Shown: positions 36,429-46,258, counted from the stretch's first letter. The stretch is DNA of 64,000 nt from Hufsiella ginkgonis (GCF_009834915.1 NZ_WVHS01000005.1:310001-374000); one strand, 5' to 3'. The notes: a model not told the origin generated them from the sequence alone. Program-made: numbers and translations.

Positions 36429-37735
36429 ACCGAACGCATATTTTTAGTCAGCAGGTGAATAATTCCCCACGCTACCAAATAAGTAAGACCGCAGATAATA
36501 AACAAAATATTATAACCTGCCCCGATGTTTCCCAGGGCTTTGTAATAATCCAGTAACCATCCCACCAGGAGCGGGAAAAACGTAGAGCCGATCGATCCGG
36601 CCATCCCGCCGACCCCCACCACAGAGCTCACCGCCTTTTTAGGAACGATATCCGAAACGATGGTAAAAATATTCGAGCTCCACGCCTGGTGCGCCGCAGC
36701 GGCAATGCTGATGATCAGTACCGCCGTCCACACATCGCTGGCGTACCGTGCCAATATAATGGGCGTTACCGCGAAGGCCGCCACCAGCAACGCGGTTTTC
36801 CTGGCCCGGAGCGCTACCCATCCTTTTTTTATAAGGAACGACGAAAGGTAACCTCCCGCGATACTGCCAACGGTGGTTGCGCCATATACCACCATGAGCT
36901 GCAGGCTCGGTTTTTTAAGATCGAGGCTAAATGTGGTAGAAAAATACGAAGGCAGCCAGAACAGGAAAAACCACCATACGGGGTCTGTTAACACCTTGCC
37001 GATAATAAATACCCAGGTTTGCTTTAACTTGATGAGTACGCCCCAGCTAAGCGAGGTGTTGTCGTCAGCAACTACCGGCTCCGGGTCGTGGTGGATGTAA
37101 TTAAACTCTTCCTTGCTGATCTTCTTATGCTTTGAAGGGACCTCGTAAAACAGCCACCAGCAAATAAGCCAGATAAAACCCAGCGCACCGGTGATCAGGA
37201 ACGCTTCTTTCCACCCGTATAAACCCATGATCCACGGCACCATAACGGGCGCCACCACCGCTCCGATGCTCGTGCCCGAGTTAAAAATGCCGGTAGCCAG
37301 CGCGCGTTCCTTTTTCGGGAACCATTCCGCTACCGCTTTTACCGCGGCCGGGAAGTTACCCGCCTCGCTAACGCCGAGCAGCGATCTCACCACGCCAAAG
37401 CCGAACGTACTTTTTACCGCAGCGTGTAATATAGCGGCGATGCTCCACACTACCACAGAAACGGTATAGCCTACTTTCGAGCCGATCTTATCAATGATAT
37501 TGCCAAAGATGAAATAGCCTATCGCATAGCTCGCCGCGAAGGCCATTACGATATTGGCATAGTCCAGCTCGGTCCAGTTAAACTCTTTTTCGAGTGTCGG
37601 CTTCAGCAGGCCGATCACCTGCCGGTCGATATAATTGATAGTAGTGGCCAGGAAAAGGAGGCCGCAAACTACCCAACGGTAATTGGTTGAGGGGGGCGAG
37701 GGGTTGGCGACGGGACGTTGGAGGTTTGGATACAT
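36425..37735 (-). CDS. MFS transporter, ACS/hexuronate (ExuT-like) type
   Basis: 436 residues, about 12 transmembrane segments. After a Pro-rich cytosolic N-terminus (about 1-20) come W-V-V-C-G-L-L-F-L, N-Y-I-D-R-Q-V-I-G near 38 (the ACS-family motif region), and R-S-L-L-G-V-S-E-A-G-N-F-P-A near 118, characteristic of the anion:cation symporter family, whose best-known members import hexuronates, galactarate or related sugar acids. This supports a uronic or sugar-acid substrate for the locus. It lies between the Gfo/Idh gene (83 bp upstream) and the PVC dehydrogenase, whose start it overlaps. Confidence 0.88.
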   Translation of the reverse strand: MYPNLQRPVANPSPPSTNYRWVVCGLLFLATTINYIDRQVIGLLKPTLEKEFNWTELDYANIVMAFAASYAIGYFIFGNIIDKIGSKVGYTVSVVVWSIAAILHAAVKSTFGFGVVRSLLGVSEAGNFPAAVKAVAEWFPKKERALATGIFNSGTSIGAVVAPVMVPWIMGLYGWKEAFLITGALGFIWLICWWLFYEVPSKHKKISKEEFNYIHHDPEPVVADDNTSLSWGVLIKLKQTWVFIIGKVLTDPVWWFFLFWLPSYFSTTFSLDLKKPSLQLMVVYGATTVGSIAGGYLSSFLIKKGWVALRARKTALLVAAFAVTPIILARYASDVWTAVLIISIAAAAHQAWSSNIFTIVSDIVPKKAVSSVVGVGGMAGSIGSTFFPLLVGWLLDYYKALGNIGAGYNILFIICGLTYLVAWGIIHLLTKNMRSV

Positions 37736-37818
37736 AATTTACGTGATCGGTCTCGGATTTATCCCGGGTCCCAGGTTAGTTATGAATACGAATGTAGAAA
37801 ATTGTACAGGAGAAGTTT

Positions 37819-39000
37819 TTATAGTATCGGAACCGTTACTTCCGCGCCCTTGCGCGCTGCGGAAACGTAACCGGCATAAATGGTAGAGATCACGTCTGCG
37901 GCCAGCTGGCCGTTACTTTCCACCGGTTCGCCAAAAGCTGCCGAGCGGTAGAACGCATCCATCTCGTGCTGGTAGCCGGCAAACCAGCCTTCATCGGGCG
38001 AAATGGACGACCAGCCTTGCTTGGTTTCGGTTTTTTCGACCACGTACACGTCCCGGAAGTGTTTCCCGTCAGGGGTGTACGACTGCATGGACGTATTGGG
38101 GTTTACCTGGCAGATGGTGCGGTGATTGCTGGTGTTTACTTCCAGCCAGTTATGTACGCCGCCCATCACCAGCTCGCTGGCAAATACATCGGCGATGGTA
38201 CCGTCTTCGAACACCACGTGCAGGAGCGCAAAATCTTCGGTATCCTTATAAGTAGTTTTCAGGTAGCCCTCATCCTGGTAGGCCGGCATGCGCGTAATGG
38301 CATGCGTGCGCGCCGAAATGGTTTTGGGACGGATAGGGTTGCCGGTGCGTGTGCGTCCTTCCACGTGCTTCAGGTAAATGGCTGCCGCCAGGGGATGACA
38401 GCCCTTCCCGATCATAGACCCGCCACCGGAGAGCTTCCATTGCCCGTAAGCCAGCGAGTGCGAACCTGAATGCGACTGCTCGCCATGCATCCAGAGCACC
38501 TGCGCACCGGTTTTTTGCAGGATCTCGCGCTCCTTTTGAATGGCCGGCGCATAGATCCAGTTCTCTGCGTACATGATCAGCCCTTCGCTTGCCTTTTCTG
38601 CTTCGAGCATGTTGCGGATACTGGTGAGCGTAGCCTCCAGGCCCTCTTCGCGGGAGAACGTATCGCCGTTGAACGCTTCGGTGCCATCCCCAAAATAGCC
38701 GGTAAAGGGTTTTTCTACAATTACATGCTTGTTCTTCCTGAGGGCCGCTACCACGATCGGTTCGTGCGTCACCGGCGGCGTACACACATGGATCACATCC
38801 GATGCGTCGATCAGCTCCTCCAGCGATTCAAAGGCCTTGAGGTTCCGTTGGGAGGTAAATTCACGCAGGTTGTCCGCCGAAGGCGAATAAGCACCCGCTA
38901 CTTCGACCTTTACGCTGAAAACCCGCTGCAAGGCATCGTAATGGAACCTGGCCGCAAAACCCGACCCGACAAAACCGGCAAGGAGTAGTTGTTTGTTCAT
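37819..39000 (-). CDS. Gfo/Idh/MocA family oxidoreductase, cytoplasmic
   Basis: 393 residues without a signal peptide. It has a proper NAD(P)-binding loop G-F-V-G-S-G-F-A-A near 9, V-C-T-P-P-V-T-H near 73, and the family E-K-P-F motif near 95, with the catalytic H/D region around G-K-G-C-H-P-L-A-A near 203. Members oxidise or isomerise sugars, inositols and sugar acids through a C-H dehydrogenation. In contrast to the exported homologue at 16053-17426, the coenzyme loop is intact. It sits 32 bp after the epimerase gene, so co-transcription is likely. Substrate unknown. Confidence 0.9.
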   Translation of the reverse strand: MNKQLLLAGFVGSGFAARFHYDALQRVFSVKVEVAGAYSPSADNLREFTSQRNLKAFESLEELIDASDVIHVCTPPVTHEPIVVAALRKNKHVIVEKPFTGYFGDGTEAFNGDTFSREEGLEATLTSIRNMLEAEKASEGLIMYAENWIYAPAIQKEREILQKTGAQVLWMHGEQSHSGSHSLAYGQWKLSGGGSMIGKGCHPLAAAIYLKHVEGRTRTGNPIRPKTISARTHAITRMPAYQDEGYLKTTYKDTEDFALLHVVFEDGTIADVFASELVMGGVHNWLEVNTSNHRTICQVNPNTSMQSYTPDGKHFRDVYVVEKTETKQGWSSISPDEGWFAGYQHEMDAFYRSAAFGEPVESNGQLAADVISTIYAGYVSAARKGAEVTVPIL

Positions 39001-39031
39001 CTTTATAACGGTTATACGCAGGACGTAATTG

Positions 39032-39862
39032 CTACTTCGAAAGCTGCTTCATATACGCCAAACTGACCGGCACCTGCTCTTCCGATTTTTTGCTTTCGTC
39101 TTCAATATAGAGGAATTTTACGGAAGACTTCTGCACGGCGCGGAGCAGTTCGTGGATGTTGATCTGTCCCTGGCCCATAGGAACGTTCTCTGAGCTGCCT
39201 TTTGCACGGTCTTTCAGGTGCATCAGCTTAAAACGTTCCGGGTACTTTTTAAGGTACGCCACCGGGTCGTAGCCAGGCACGAACACCCAGAGGATATCCA
39301 TCTCGAAGGAAACATATTTAGGATTTGTTTTTTCGACCAGGTAATCGAACAGGGTACTTCCCGGGAGCAGGTCGCCGGCAGGCTCGAACTCCGGGCCGTG
39401 GTTATGGTAGCAGAACGTGAGGCCATTTTCGGCCAGGATCTTACCGAACGCGTTAAAATCGGCCACCGCCTGCTGCATGATCGGGCCGTCGATCTTATCC
39501 TTATGCGGGATAGAGGCTATGCGTACGAACTGTGCACCAAGCGTTTTGGCTGTTTTGATCACGTTCTCAGGCTTTTTCATATCGCCGTAGCCGACGCCCA
39601 GCGAGGTGCAGCGGATACCGCGGGCATCCAGCAGGGCACGAAGCGCTTCGGGCGTTTGCCCGAATAAACCGGAAAACTCCATGTTGGTAATGCCCATGGC
39701 TTTGATACGGTCGAGCGTACCGGGCACGTCTTTGGCCAGGGCGTCGCGGAAAGTGTAGGAAACCGCACCGGGGGTTTCTTTAAGAAGCGCGGAAAAACGT
39801 TGGGCGAACGAGGCGCTTGCAACGAGGAGGAAAAGGATGGTCAGGTTACGTGTTTTTCTCAT
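39032..39862 (-). CDS. Exported sugar phosphate isomerase/epimerase-like TIM barrel
   Basis: 276 residues. A signal peptide (L-F-L-L-V-A-S-A-S-F-A-Q) precedes an AP-endonuclease-2-type TIM barrel. Metal-binding residues appear in the usual places: Glu in N-M-E-F-S-G, His in C-Y-H-N-H-G-P-E-F near 155, Glu/Asp in F-E-M-D-I-L-W near 192, His in L-M-H-L-K-D near 222, Glu in Y-I-E-D-E-S near 258. Barrels of this type epimerise sugars, or in ketosugar pathways act on 3-keto-glycosides. Export argues against a phosphorylated substrate. It is the first enzyme gene after the SusCD block, separated from the preceding lipoprotein gene by a GC-rich hairpin (39878-39895). Confidence 0.85.
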   Translation of the reverse strand: MRKTRNLTILFLLVASASFAQRFSALLKETPGAVSYTFRDALAKDVPGTLDRIKAMGITNMEFSGLFGQTPEALRALLDARGIRCTSLGVGYGDMKKPENVIKTAKTLGAQFVRIASIPHKDKIDGPIMQQAVADFNAFGKILAENGLTFCYHNHGPEFEPAGDLLPGSTLFDYLVEKTNPKYVSFEMDILWVFVPGYDPVAYLKKYPERFKLMHLKDRAKGSSENVPMGQGQINIHELLRAVQKSSVKFLYIEDESKKSEEQVPVSLAYMKQLSK

Positions 39863-39877
39863 GTGTATGGTTGAGTA

Positions 39878-39895
39878 CCCGGGCGCGGGCCCGGG
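39878..39895 (-). other. GC-rich intercistronic hairpin
   Basis: CCCGGGC (39878-39884) pairs with GCCCGGG (39889-39895) around GCGG, within a 44-bp gap. No U-tract follows. It divides the SusCD/lipoprotein genes from the catabolic genes and may set different mRNA levels for the two parts. Confidence 0.5.
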
Positions 39896-39906
39896 GTGTA
39901 ATTTAC

Positions 39907-41403
39907 TTATTTCTGCTGGATCTTGATCGTGCAGTATAGCACGAAATCGCCGCTGCTGGGAGCATCAACAGGGGCTGTTGCATTTGTCAGGGTATTAAAA
40001 TAGGTATTTGCCGTTGTTTTTATCAGCCCTTTTCGTCCGTCGCTCATCACAAAGCCATATACCTCGTTAAAGCTGAGCGGCCCTATCGCCGTTTTGCCTT
40101 CGGCCTGGATACCGGCAGTTAATGCCGCGAACTCGTTATCGTGCGTTAAGGTGCCGAAATACTCAGGCGTAACCCTGTTAGGCCCGGAAATATTATCGAG
40201 GCGCTTAAAGTAAACCGTTCTGAGCGGCACACCCGATGCCTGCGCCATTGCGGCCATTTTGTTCACGGTTTCTCTCATTTGCACCACTTTAATGTCGCTC
40301 AACTGGTTGTTACCTGATGCGCTGAACTGGTTGCCTGCAAGGTCGCCGGTTTTATTTACAAAGGTGGCATTGGCATAGTTAACCGCAGGATTGGTGGTAA
40401 CCACCGTCCAGGTCATGTTGGCGCCACTGGTGGTTAAATTTAAGCCGAGAGCGGTGTATGCCGCTTTATTGGCGTTCACGAAATTGGTTGCGGTGGTGTT
40501 AAGGTTGGTGGTAAAAGTTACCGGCCTGGTTAAGCCTGCCGCTGTAATTTCGCCGCTGCCGCTGGTTCCTACCAGCTGCATCACTATGGTGGCAGAGCCC
40601 GGGTAAGTATGCGTGAGCACGGGTATATTGCTGGGCGACACCAGGTAAAACTGGCCGACCGTAAGCGCCGGGCTTGTACTGGCGAACCTCGGTCTGAAAC
40701 CCACGAAGTCGATCTTATCTACATTGGCGTACACATCTTCGGGCACCCAGCCGAGATCCATAAACAGCTCCGTAGAATAGAACGGCGCACGCCGGTTGCT
40801 CAGGCGTACGTTGGCTTCTCCCCTGATACCGCTTACGATGTTAAAGTTGTCCTGTGTACCGATACCGCGCTGCACCTTATAAGCGAACGGCAGGTCGAGC
40901 ACCCGGAGCGGCTTCCCGCTGGTACTGCCTGCTTTTATTACGGTGAAACTATGGGAGATGATGCCCACGTAATTATCTTCATTCTGGAAATTGAACGAAA
41001 GTGTTACGTTCGATGCCGCAGGTACCAGGGGATCTATGCGGTAGGAATAGTACACCGTAACGTTCTTTAAACTGGTAGTGAACTTCCCGGTAGCGTCAAT
41101 GGCATTTTCGGGCTCCGTTTTCAGGACTTTCGACAGTTGGGAAACCGCATCAGACGAAGAGCTGACGAAGAACTTCGTTAGCGGCTTCTCCGTCGTTACG
41201 GTAAACTTGTAAACCACATCGCTGGCTTGTTCGTAGTCTTTCAGCGGCCCGACGATCACGGAGGTTCCGCCCACCGTTACGGTATCCTTTGCCACATCCA
41301 TAACCACCAGGGGTTTGGTTATTTCGGCAGTATCATTTTCCTTGGTGCAGGCGTACAGCAACGCTCCCGACAGGATGAAGATGAGATATGATAGTTTTTT
41401 CAT
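39907..41403 (-). CDS. Surface lipoprotein of unknown function next to SusD
   Basis: 498 residues. Lipobox S-G-A-L-L-Y-A-C-T has its cysteine near 19. The rest is strand-rich with no recognised enzyme motif; a repeated pattern of beta-sandwich-like segments (K-F-T-V-T-T-E-K, V-T-V-Y-Y-S-Y-R) suggests an N-terminal Ig-like module (about 35-165), then a longer domain of unknown type (about 175-498). In many PULs the gene after SusD encodes a surface glycan-binding protein (SusE/F position), and that is the best guess here. I do not recognise the family. It lies 17 bp after the SusD gene. Confidence 0.75.
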   Translation of the reverse strand: MKKLSYLIFILSGALLYACTKENDTAEITKPLVVMDVAKDTVTVGGTSVIVGPLKDYEQASDVVYKFTVTTEKPLTKFFVSSSSDAVSQLSKVLKTEPENAIDATGKFTTSLKNVTVYYSYRIDPLVPAASNVTLSFNFQNEDNYVGIISHSFTVIKAGSTSGKPLRVLDLPFAYKVQRGIGTQDNFNIVSGIRGEANVRLSNRRAPFYSTELFMDLGWVPEDVYANVDKIDFVGFRPRFASTSPALTVGQFYLVSPSNIPVLTHTYPGSATIVMQLVGTSGSGEITAAGLTRPVTFTTNLNTTATNFVNANKAAYTALGLNLTTSGANMTWTVVTTNPAVNYANATFVNKTGDLAGNQFSASGNNQLSDIKVVQMRETVNKMAAMAQASGVPLRTVYFKRLDNISGPNRVTPEYFGTLTHDNEFAALTAGIQAEGKTAIGPLSFNEVYGFVMSDGRKGLIKTTANTYFNTLTNATAPVDAPSSGDFVLYCTIKIQQK

Positions 41404-41420
41404 TTCTTTCGTGCTATTGA

Positions 41421-43094
41421 TTAATTCTTTTTATAAACAGGGAGGTACCAGTTTGCCGGATTCATTAAACGGGCCCTTACCTCGGCTTGCCTGGAGGCCG
41501 GATATTTTTTAGCTACCGCATCGGCAAGCAACGCAGGATCGTTGGCCTGTTTGGCGATCCGTACCAGGTCGAACCACCGGCGGCCTTCGAATGCGCATTC
41601 CATGGCGCTTTCCTGGATCAGGAACCTGGCCACCTGTTTCTTTGCAGGCTCGGGACTGCTGAAATCGATTTTAAACGGCGCCACGCCGACCCTGTAGCGC
41701 GTACTTTTGTATACGTAAGCGTTGTATGAACCTCCGTTCATGGTAAGCAACGCCTGGCTGGGCACGCCCATGTTGTTCATGATCTCGCAGGCCAGGAGGT
41801 ACATCGGCCCGTCACGGTAAACGTTAAAGAAAGCATCATTGTCGGCGTATTTGTCATTGATCAGCGGGTTTTTAGGAACTCCCCTGCTTTTCATCAGGAA
41901 CTTAAACATCAGGGTATCGCGCCCGTCCACGAAATAAGAGCCTTTTTCGCCGCGGATGTAATCGCCATACCCGCCAATTATCGGGTTCCCGTCCGGGTCG
42001 AGCACTTCCAGCGGACCGTTACCGGCGTTATACGATTCGTTGATATAATATCCCAAGGCCGGTGTGATCTGGTATTGCTGAAGCATCATCGGGGCGGAGG
42101 TCCAGTTCTTAATGGCGATCGAACTTGGTTTTAAAGCGTACTGACCGCCGTACTTGTTATTGGTCCACTTCATCAGGCTGTTTGTCTGGTTCTTGGTAGC
42201 GTCAAAATTGATCGCCATCACTACCTGCCGCTGATATTGGTTACCGTCGCGCCGGCTCTGCCCGCTATCCCAGTTCACCCATTGTCCCTGGAACATCCCG
42301 AACACGTTCAGTGCGTCGCCACCACTCGATGGGTAAACCCCAAAAGGCTCTATTACACTGATGATCTCCCAGGCTTTGTTATAATTGCCATCGTACAGGT
42401 ACAGTTCAGCCAGTAAGCACCGCCCGCTCAGGTCGCGGAACTGGCCGATGGTAAGCTGGAAATCGTTCCCGGTACCGAGGAAATCGGAATTGATCGTAAG
42501 GATGGTGCTGAAGTTATCTTCAGCGTCCTTCAGGATCTTTTTAATGATCGTGGCGCTCTTTTCCGGCGCCAGGTTGCTAACCTGTTCCGCTTTGGTAACG
42601 GTACCGGTAACATAAGGTACGTCACCCCAGATCTTTACCAGCTGCAGGTACGTCCATGCCCTTACGTAGTACACTTCGGCACGGTTGGAAAGGTATACCG
42701 CCCTGTTATAATTTACCGGGTCGGCACGAAGGATCTGGTCGAGCCCGTCGAGAGCCCGGTTACAGGCTAGGATCAGCCTGTAAAATTTGGTGTAATCGGC
42801 ATAAGGATTCGACGCGGTTACCCGGTTCTCGGCGAACTCGGTGATATATTTGTCGGCCCCGCGGGCGGCAACCGCCAGGTCGCCCTGGGCCTCGCCTGCA
42901 AGAAAGATCTGGTCAACGAGCGGCAGCATTTGCGCATACAGGCCGTTAACGGTGGTAATGGCGTCGGCTGCGGTCTTAAAGGTATTTTCCTCCTGCACAT
43001 ATCCTTCGGGCTCTACGGTGAGGTACTTTTTACAGGAAACGGAAAGGACCATCACCGTACTCAGAAAAAGCATGTAGTAAAGTCTTCTTTTCAT
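41421..43094 (-). CDS. SusD/RagB family outer-membrane lipoprotein (second pair)
   Basis: 557 residues. Lipobox V-L-S-V-S-C-K with Cys near 21. SusD-family marks are the N-terminal G-Y-V-Q-E-E-N-T-F-K, A-E-V-Y-Y-V-R-A-W-T-Y-L-Q-L-V near 141 (the TPR helix), and the C-terminal M-E-C-A-F-E-G-R-R-W-F-D-L-V-R and N-W-Y-L-P-V. It forms the substrate-capturing lid on the SusC barrel. It lies 34 bp after its SusC partner. The binding-site residues cannot be identified without a structure model. Confidence 0.95.
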   Translation of the reverse strand: MKRRLYYMLFLSTVMVLSVSCKKYLTVEPEGYVQEENTFKTAADAITTVNGLYAQMLPLVDQIFLAGEAQGDLAVAARGADKYITEFAENRVTASNPYADYTKFYRLILACNRALDGLDQILRADPVNYNRAVYLSNRAEVYYVRAWTYLQLVKIWGDVPYVTGTVTKAEQVSNLAPEKSATIIKKILKDAEDNFSTILTINSDFLGTGNDFQLTIGQFRDLSGRCLLAELYLYDGNYNKAWEIISVIEPFGVYPSSGGDALNVFGMFQGQWVNWDSGQSRRDGNQYQRQVVMAINFDATKNQTNSLMKWTNNKYGGQYALKPSSIAIKNWTSAPMMLQQYQITPALGYYINESYNAGNGPLEVLDPDGNPIIGGYGDYIRGEKGSYFVDGRDTLMFKFLMKSRGVPKNPLINDKYADNDAFFNVYRDGPMYLLACEIMNNMGVPSQALLTMNGGSYNAYVYKSTRYRVGVAPFKIDFSSPEPAKKQVARFLIQESAMECAFEGRRWFDLVRIAKQANDPALLADAVAKKYPASRQAEVRARLMNPANWYLPVYKKN

Positions 43095-43128
43095 CTTATT
43101 AAGATTTTAAGTGTTAATCGGTTAGTTG

Positions 43129-46100
43129 TTATAGCCCCAGCTTAAGGCCAAGCATGAAAGTCCTTGATTGCGGCACATTGCCAAAATCATAGCCCCTGGA
43201 AAACGAATTCTGTCCCACGGTTACTTCAGGATCCCAACCCATATAGTTGGTAACCGAAAATAGGTTGTAGCCGGTAAAATAGAGTTGCGCCCCGCGCAGG
43301 TAACGGATCTGCTTTTCTTTAAACGTATAACCCAGCGTGAGGGAGCGCATTTTTAAGTACGACCCGTCTTCTATATAATGGGTAGAGGCACGCCTGTTCC
43401 GCAGCGGGTCGCCATAGGAGGTTGCCGCAACATCCGTTCTGTCGCCCTGCGCCCGCCAGGCGTTCAATACACGCACGGATTGGTTCTCATAAGCCATCCC
43501 GTTCTCCAATTTTGCCCGAAGCACGTTCAGCACGTCGTTTCCATAAGAATAACCGAAACCGGCATTCAGGTCGAACCCATGCCAGGCGAGGTTGGCGTTA
43601 AGGCCGCCAAATAATTCGGGGTTCGAATTCCCGATAACGGTCATATCCGCATCGTTCAGGATCTTATCGTTGTTCAGGTCGGCGAAATACATATCGCCTG
43701 CTTTATAAGGCGCGCCGAGCTCGTTCAGCATACCCGAAGCGTTCGCCTCTGCCGTGGTGGCAAACACGCCCAGGTACCTGTAGCCATAGATCATCCCGGC
43801 AGGTTGTCCTACTTTTGCGATAGAAGTATAACCGTTTGTACCATCAGTTAGCGAGGCGTTGTCAGGCAGGCTTACGATGTTGGTTTTGTACCTGGCCGCG
43901 GTAGCGCCGACATTCCATATAAAACTGCCGGCATGTCCCCTGGCATTCACGCCCAGTTCGAAGCCATGGTTGCTGATAGTTCCCTCATTGGTCCAGTAAA
44001 ACGACTGGCCGTTCGCTCCCGCGATGCCTTTAGGGACCAGCAGGTTCCCGGTACGGGTGTTAAAATAATCCGCCCGGAAGCTTAACCCATTTTTCAACAC
44101 CGACAGATCGGTACCAAGATTAAAGGATCTGGTGGTTTCCCACTGCAGCGTGCTGTTACCAATTGAGTACAATGACAGCCCGGTGTAGGGCCCGTTAAAT
44201 ACTTTCCCAAAAAGAGAATACTGCGCGTTTAATGGGATATCCTGGTTTGCGGTAACCCCGTAAGAGGTGCGAAGGTTAAATTCGCTTAAGAATTTCAAGC
44301 CAGCCATCCATGGTTCCGATTTCACCTTCCAGGTTAAGCCGGTATAAGGTAGTAAGGCAAACGGCACATTGCCGATATGGATCCCGGAGGCGGCGTCTTT
44401 CCCGAATTTCGAGGAGCCGTCCAGTCTTGCGCCGATCTTAAAGAAGAATTTCTCGCGGAAGGTATATTCGCCGTTCACGAAGGCCGACAGGTTGTTATAT
44501 TTTTCCTCGATACCCCTGGCATTTACCCGGGTACCGTCGCCCAATCCCTGGAAGGCATCGTCTGTAGAATGGCGCGAAAACCCGTAAGCGCCGGAATACT
44601 GCGCCATCTCGAGGTTATACCCGCCAAACACCAGCATCCTGTTGGTAGTGTTCAGTTCTTTTTCATAAGTAAGGGTATGTTCGAAAATAAGCGCCTGGCG
44701 GTTCGTGATCTGTTCCTCGGAGGTGCGGTCGAAACGAATATCGAGATTCGATGGCACGATGGCGTTAGACGGCGTAAAACGATCTTCCTGCAGGCTCCGG
44801 CGGTCGAGCGTTACGCTCAATTTCGACCGCAGGTCCGGCGAAAAATTGTATTGCCCGTATACGCTGGAAAAAATCCAGTAGTTGTTCACCTTATTGGTTA
44901 CGTCGTTAACTACGGCGATCGGGTTACTCAGGTTTTCGTAAGATGGCAGGGAGTAAAAACTGCTGTAAACGCCCGGGCTGGTTTGTACGAACGGCGACAG
45001 GATCGCAGGCTTAACAAGGCCCAGGTACAATGGATTTACCCGTTCTTCGTAACCCTGGTCCATGAGGCTCTTGTTGTTCTTGTTGAAGGAGACACGCGTG
45101 CCGGCGGAAAAGTTCTTGAGGATCTTAAAATCCAGGTTGAACCTGGAGGTCAGGTTAGCCGCGGAGGTACCCTTAACCGTTCCCGCGAGACCTGTGTATC
45201 CTACATTAAATGAATATTTCGATGTCGCGTCCCCGCCTCTCAGGCTCAAGTGAAAATCGTGGTTCATGGCATTCCTGGTTACTTCCTTCTGCCAGTTAGT
45301 GTTATTGGTATAAGGCAGGTAAGCCGCGCTGCCGGGGTCCATTCCAAAAAACGGGAACGTAGCGGCGATCTTTTGCTGATCGAGGCCCTGGCTGTATACT
45401 TTGCCCGATAAATAAGGCAGGTATTCGGCGGAATTCATCATGGGCAATTCCTTAAAGCGGTTAGATAAAGAACTTTGATAGGATACATCCAGGAAAGTTT
45501 TACCGTTGGTACCGCCTTTGGTGGTGATAGCGATCACGCCGTTTGCCGCCCGCGAACCATAGATACCTGCGGCGGAGGCATCTTTCATAACCGTTACCGA
45601 CTCGATATCTTTAACATTAATATCTGAAAGATAATTGTACACGTTTCCGCGTGCCAGCGAATTGTCAAGCACTACCCCGTTCACCATCACCCCGTCTACC
45701 AGTAACAGCGGTTCGTTGGTTGTGTACAGCGACCGTACGCCGCGCATGTTGAATTTCATTCCTTCTCCGGGTACGCCGGAATAAGCGTTGGCCTCAAGAC
45801 CCGGAACAGCCGCCTGCAGCATTTGCGGAATATCCCGGTAGCGGTCATTCGTATTCTGTACCACCGTATAAGCGCCGTTCAGGTTCCGGGTATTCGCGGT
45901 GTAATAAGGGAGCCTGACGATCGATTCACCGGTATTGATCCCCTCGGGAACCAGTACAACGGCTACCTGGTCCCGTCCGTTCAACGGCACCTCTATGGCC
46001 TGGTAACCCGGGTAGGAGACCACCAATACGGCATATAGCGACTTCGCTTCGGCCGTAAACTTGCCGTCATCTGCCGTGCTCGCACTGCGCAGGGTGCCTT

Positions 46101-46239
46101 TCACGCTGATAAGCGCGCCTTTTACGGGTTTGGAGGTCATATAATCGACTACCGTACCCTGTACCTTTAACCATTCCTGGGCATATATCGCCTGCGACAA
46201 TAAGGAGAGTAAGATCAGGGAGTAAAAAAATCTTAACAT
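43129..46239 (-). CDS. SusC/RagA TonB-linked outer-membrane importer (second pair)
   Basis: 1036 residues from the ATG at 46239; the frame is open ten codons further but would overlap the preceding gene, and the signal peptide begins M-L-R-F-F-Y-S. Order: signal (about 20), carboxypeptidase-regulatory-like beta domain (about 25-100; V-Q-G-T-V-V-D-Y), plug domain (about 115-235; I-P-Q-M-L-Q-A-A-V-P-G-L-E, M-R-G-V-R-S-L, P-L-L-L-V-D-G-V), then a 22-strand barrel ending L-G-L-K-L-G-L. TonB-dependent import of oligosaccharides or other ligands. Partner SusD follows. The preceding FAS1 lipoprotein gene ends 20 bp upstream. Confidence 0.95.
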   Translation of the reverse strand: MLRFFYSLILLSLLSQAIYAQEWLKVQGTVVDYMTSKPVKGALISVKGTLRSASTADDGKFTAEAKSLYAVLVVSYPGYQAIEVPLNGRDQVAVVLVPEGINTGESIVRLPYYTANTRNLNGAYTVVQNTNDRYRDIPQMLQAAVPGLEANAYSGVPGEGMKFNMRGVRSLYTTNEPLLLVDGVMVNGVVLDNSLARGNVYNYLSDINVKDIESVTVMKDASAAGIYGSRAANGVIAITTKGGTNGKTFLDVSYQSSLSNRFKELPMMNSAEYLPYLSGKVYSQGLDQQKIAATFPFFGMDPGSAAYLPYTNNTNWQKEVTRNAMNHDFHLSLRGGDATSKYSFNVGYTGLAGTVKGTSAANLTSRFNLDFKILKNFSAGTRVSFNKNNKSLMDQGYEERVNPLYLGLVKPAILSPFVQTSPGVYSSFYSLPSYENLSNPIAVVNDVTNKVNNYWIFSSVYGQYNFSPDLRSKLSVTLDRRSLQEDRFTPSNAIVPSNLDIRFDRTSEEQITNRQALIFEHTLTYEKELNTTNRMLVFGGYNLEMAQYSGAYGFSRHSTDDAFQGLGDGTRVNARGIEEKYNNLSAFVNGEYTFREKFFFKIGARLDGSSKFGKDAASGIHIGNVPFALLPYTGLTWKVKSEPWMAGLKFLSEFNLRTSYGVTANQDIPLNAQYSLFGKVFNGPYTGLSLYSIGNSTLQWETTRSFNLGTDLSVLKNGLSFRADYFNTRTGNLLVPKGIAGANGQSFYWTNEGTISNHGFELGVNARGHAGSFIWNVGATAARYKTNIVSLPDNASLTDGTNGYTSIAKVGQPAGMIYGYRYLGVFATTAEANASGMLNELGAPYKAGDMYFADLNNDKILNDADMTVIGNSNPELFGGLNANLAWHGFDLNAGFGYSYGNDVLNVLRAKLENGMAYENQSVRVLNAWRAQGDRTDVAATSYGDPLRNRRASTHYIEDGSYLKMRSLTLGYTFKEKQIRYLRGAQLYFTGYNLFSVTNYMGWDPEVTVGQNSFSRGYDFGNVPQSRTFMLGLKLGL

Positions 46240-46258
46240 ATCATTTAATTTAAATGGG

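Noticed and set aside
44377-45213. 278-codon plus-strand ORF inside the second susC gene
   Set aside because: Shadow frame of a strongly supported SusC gene; lacks any known motif.
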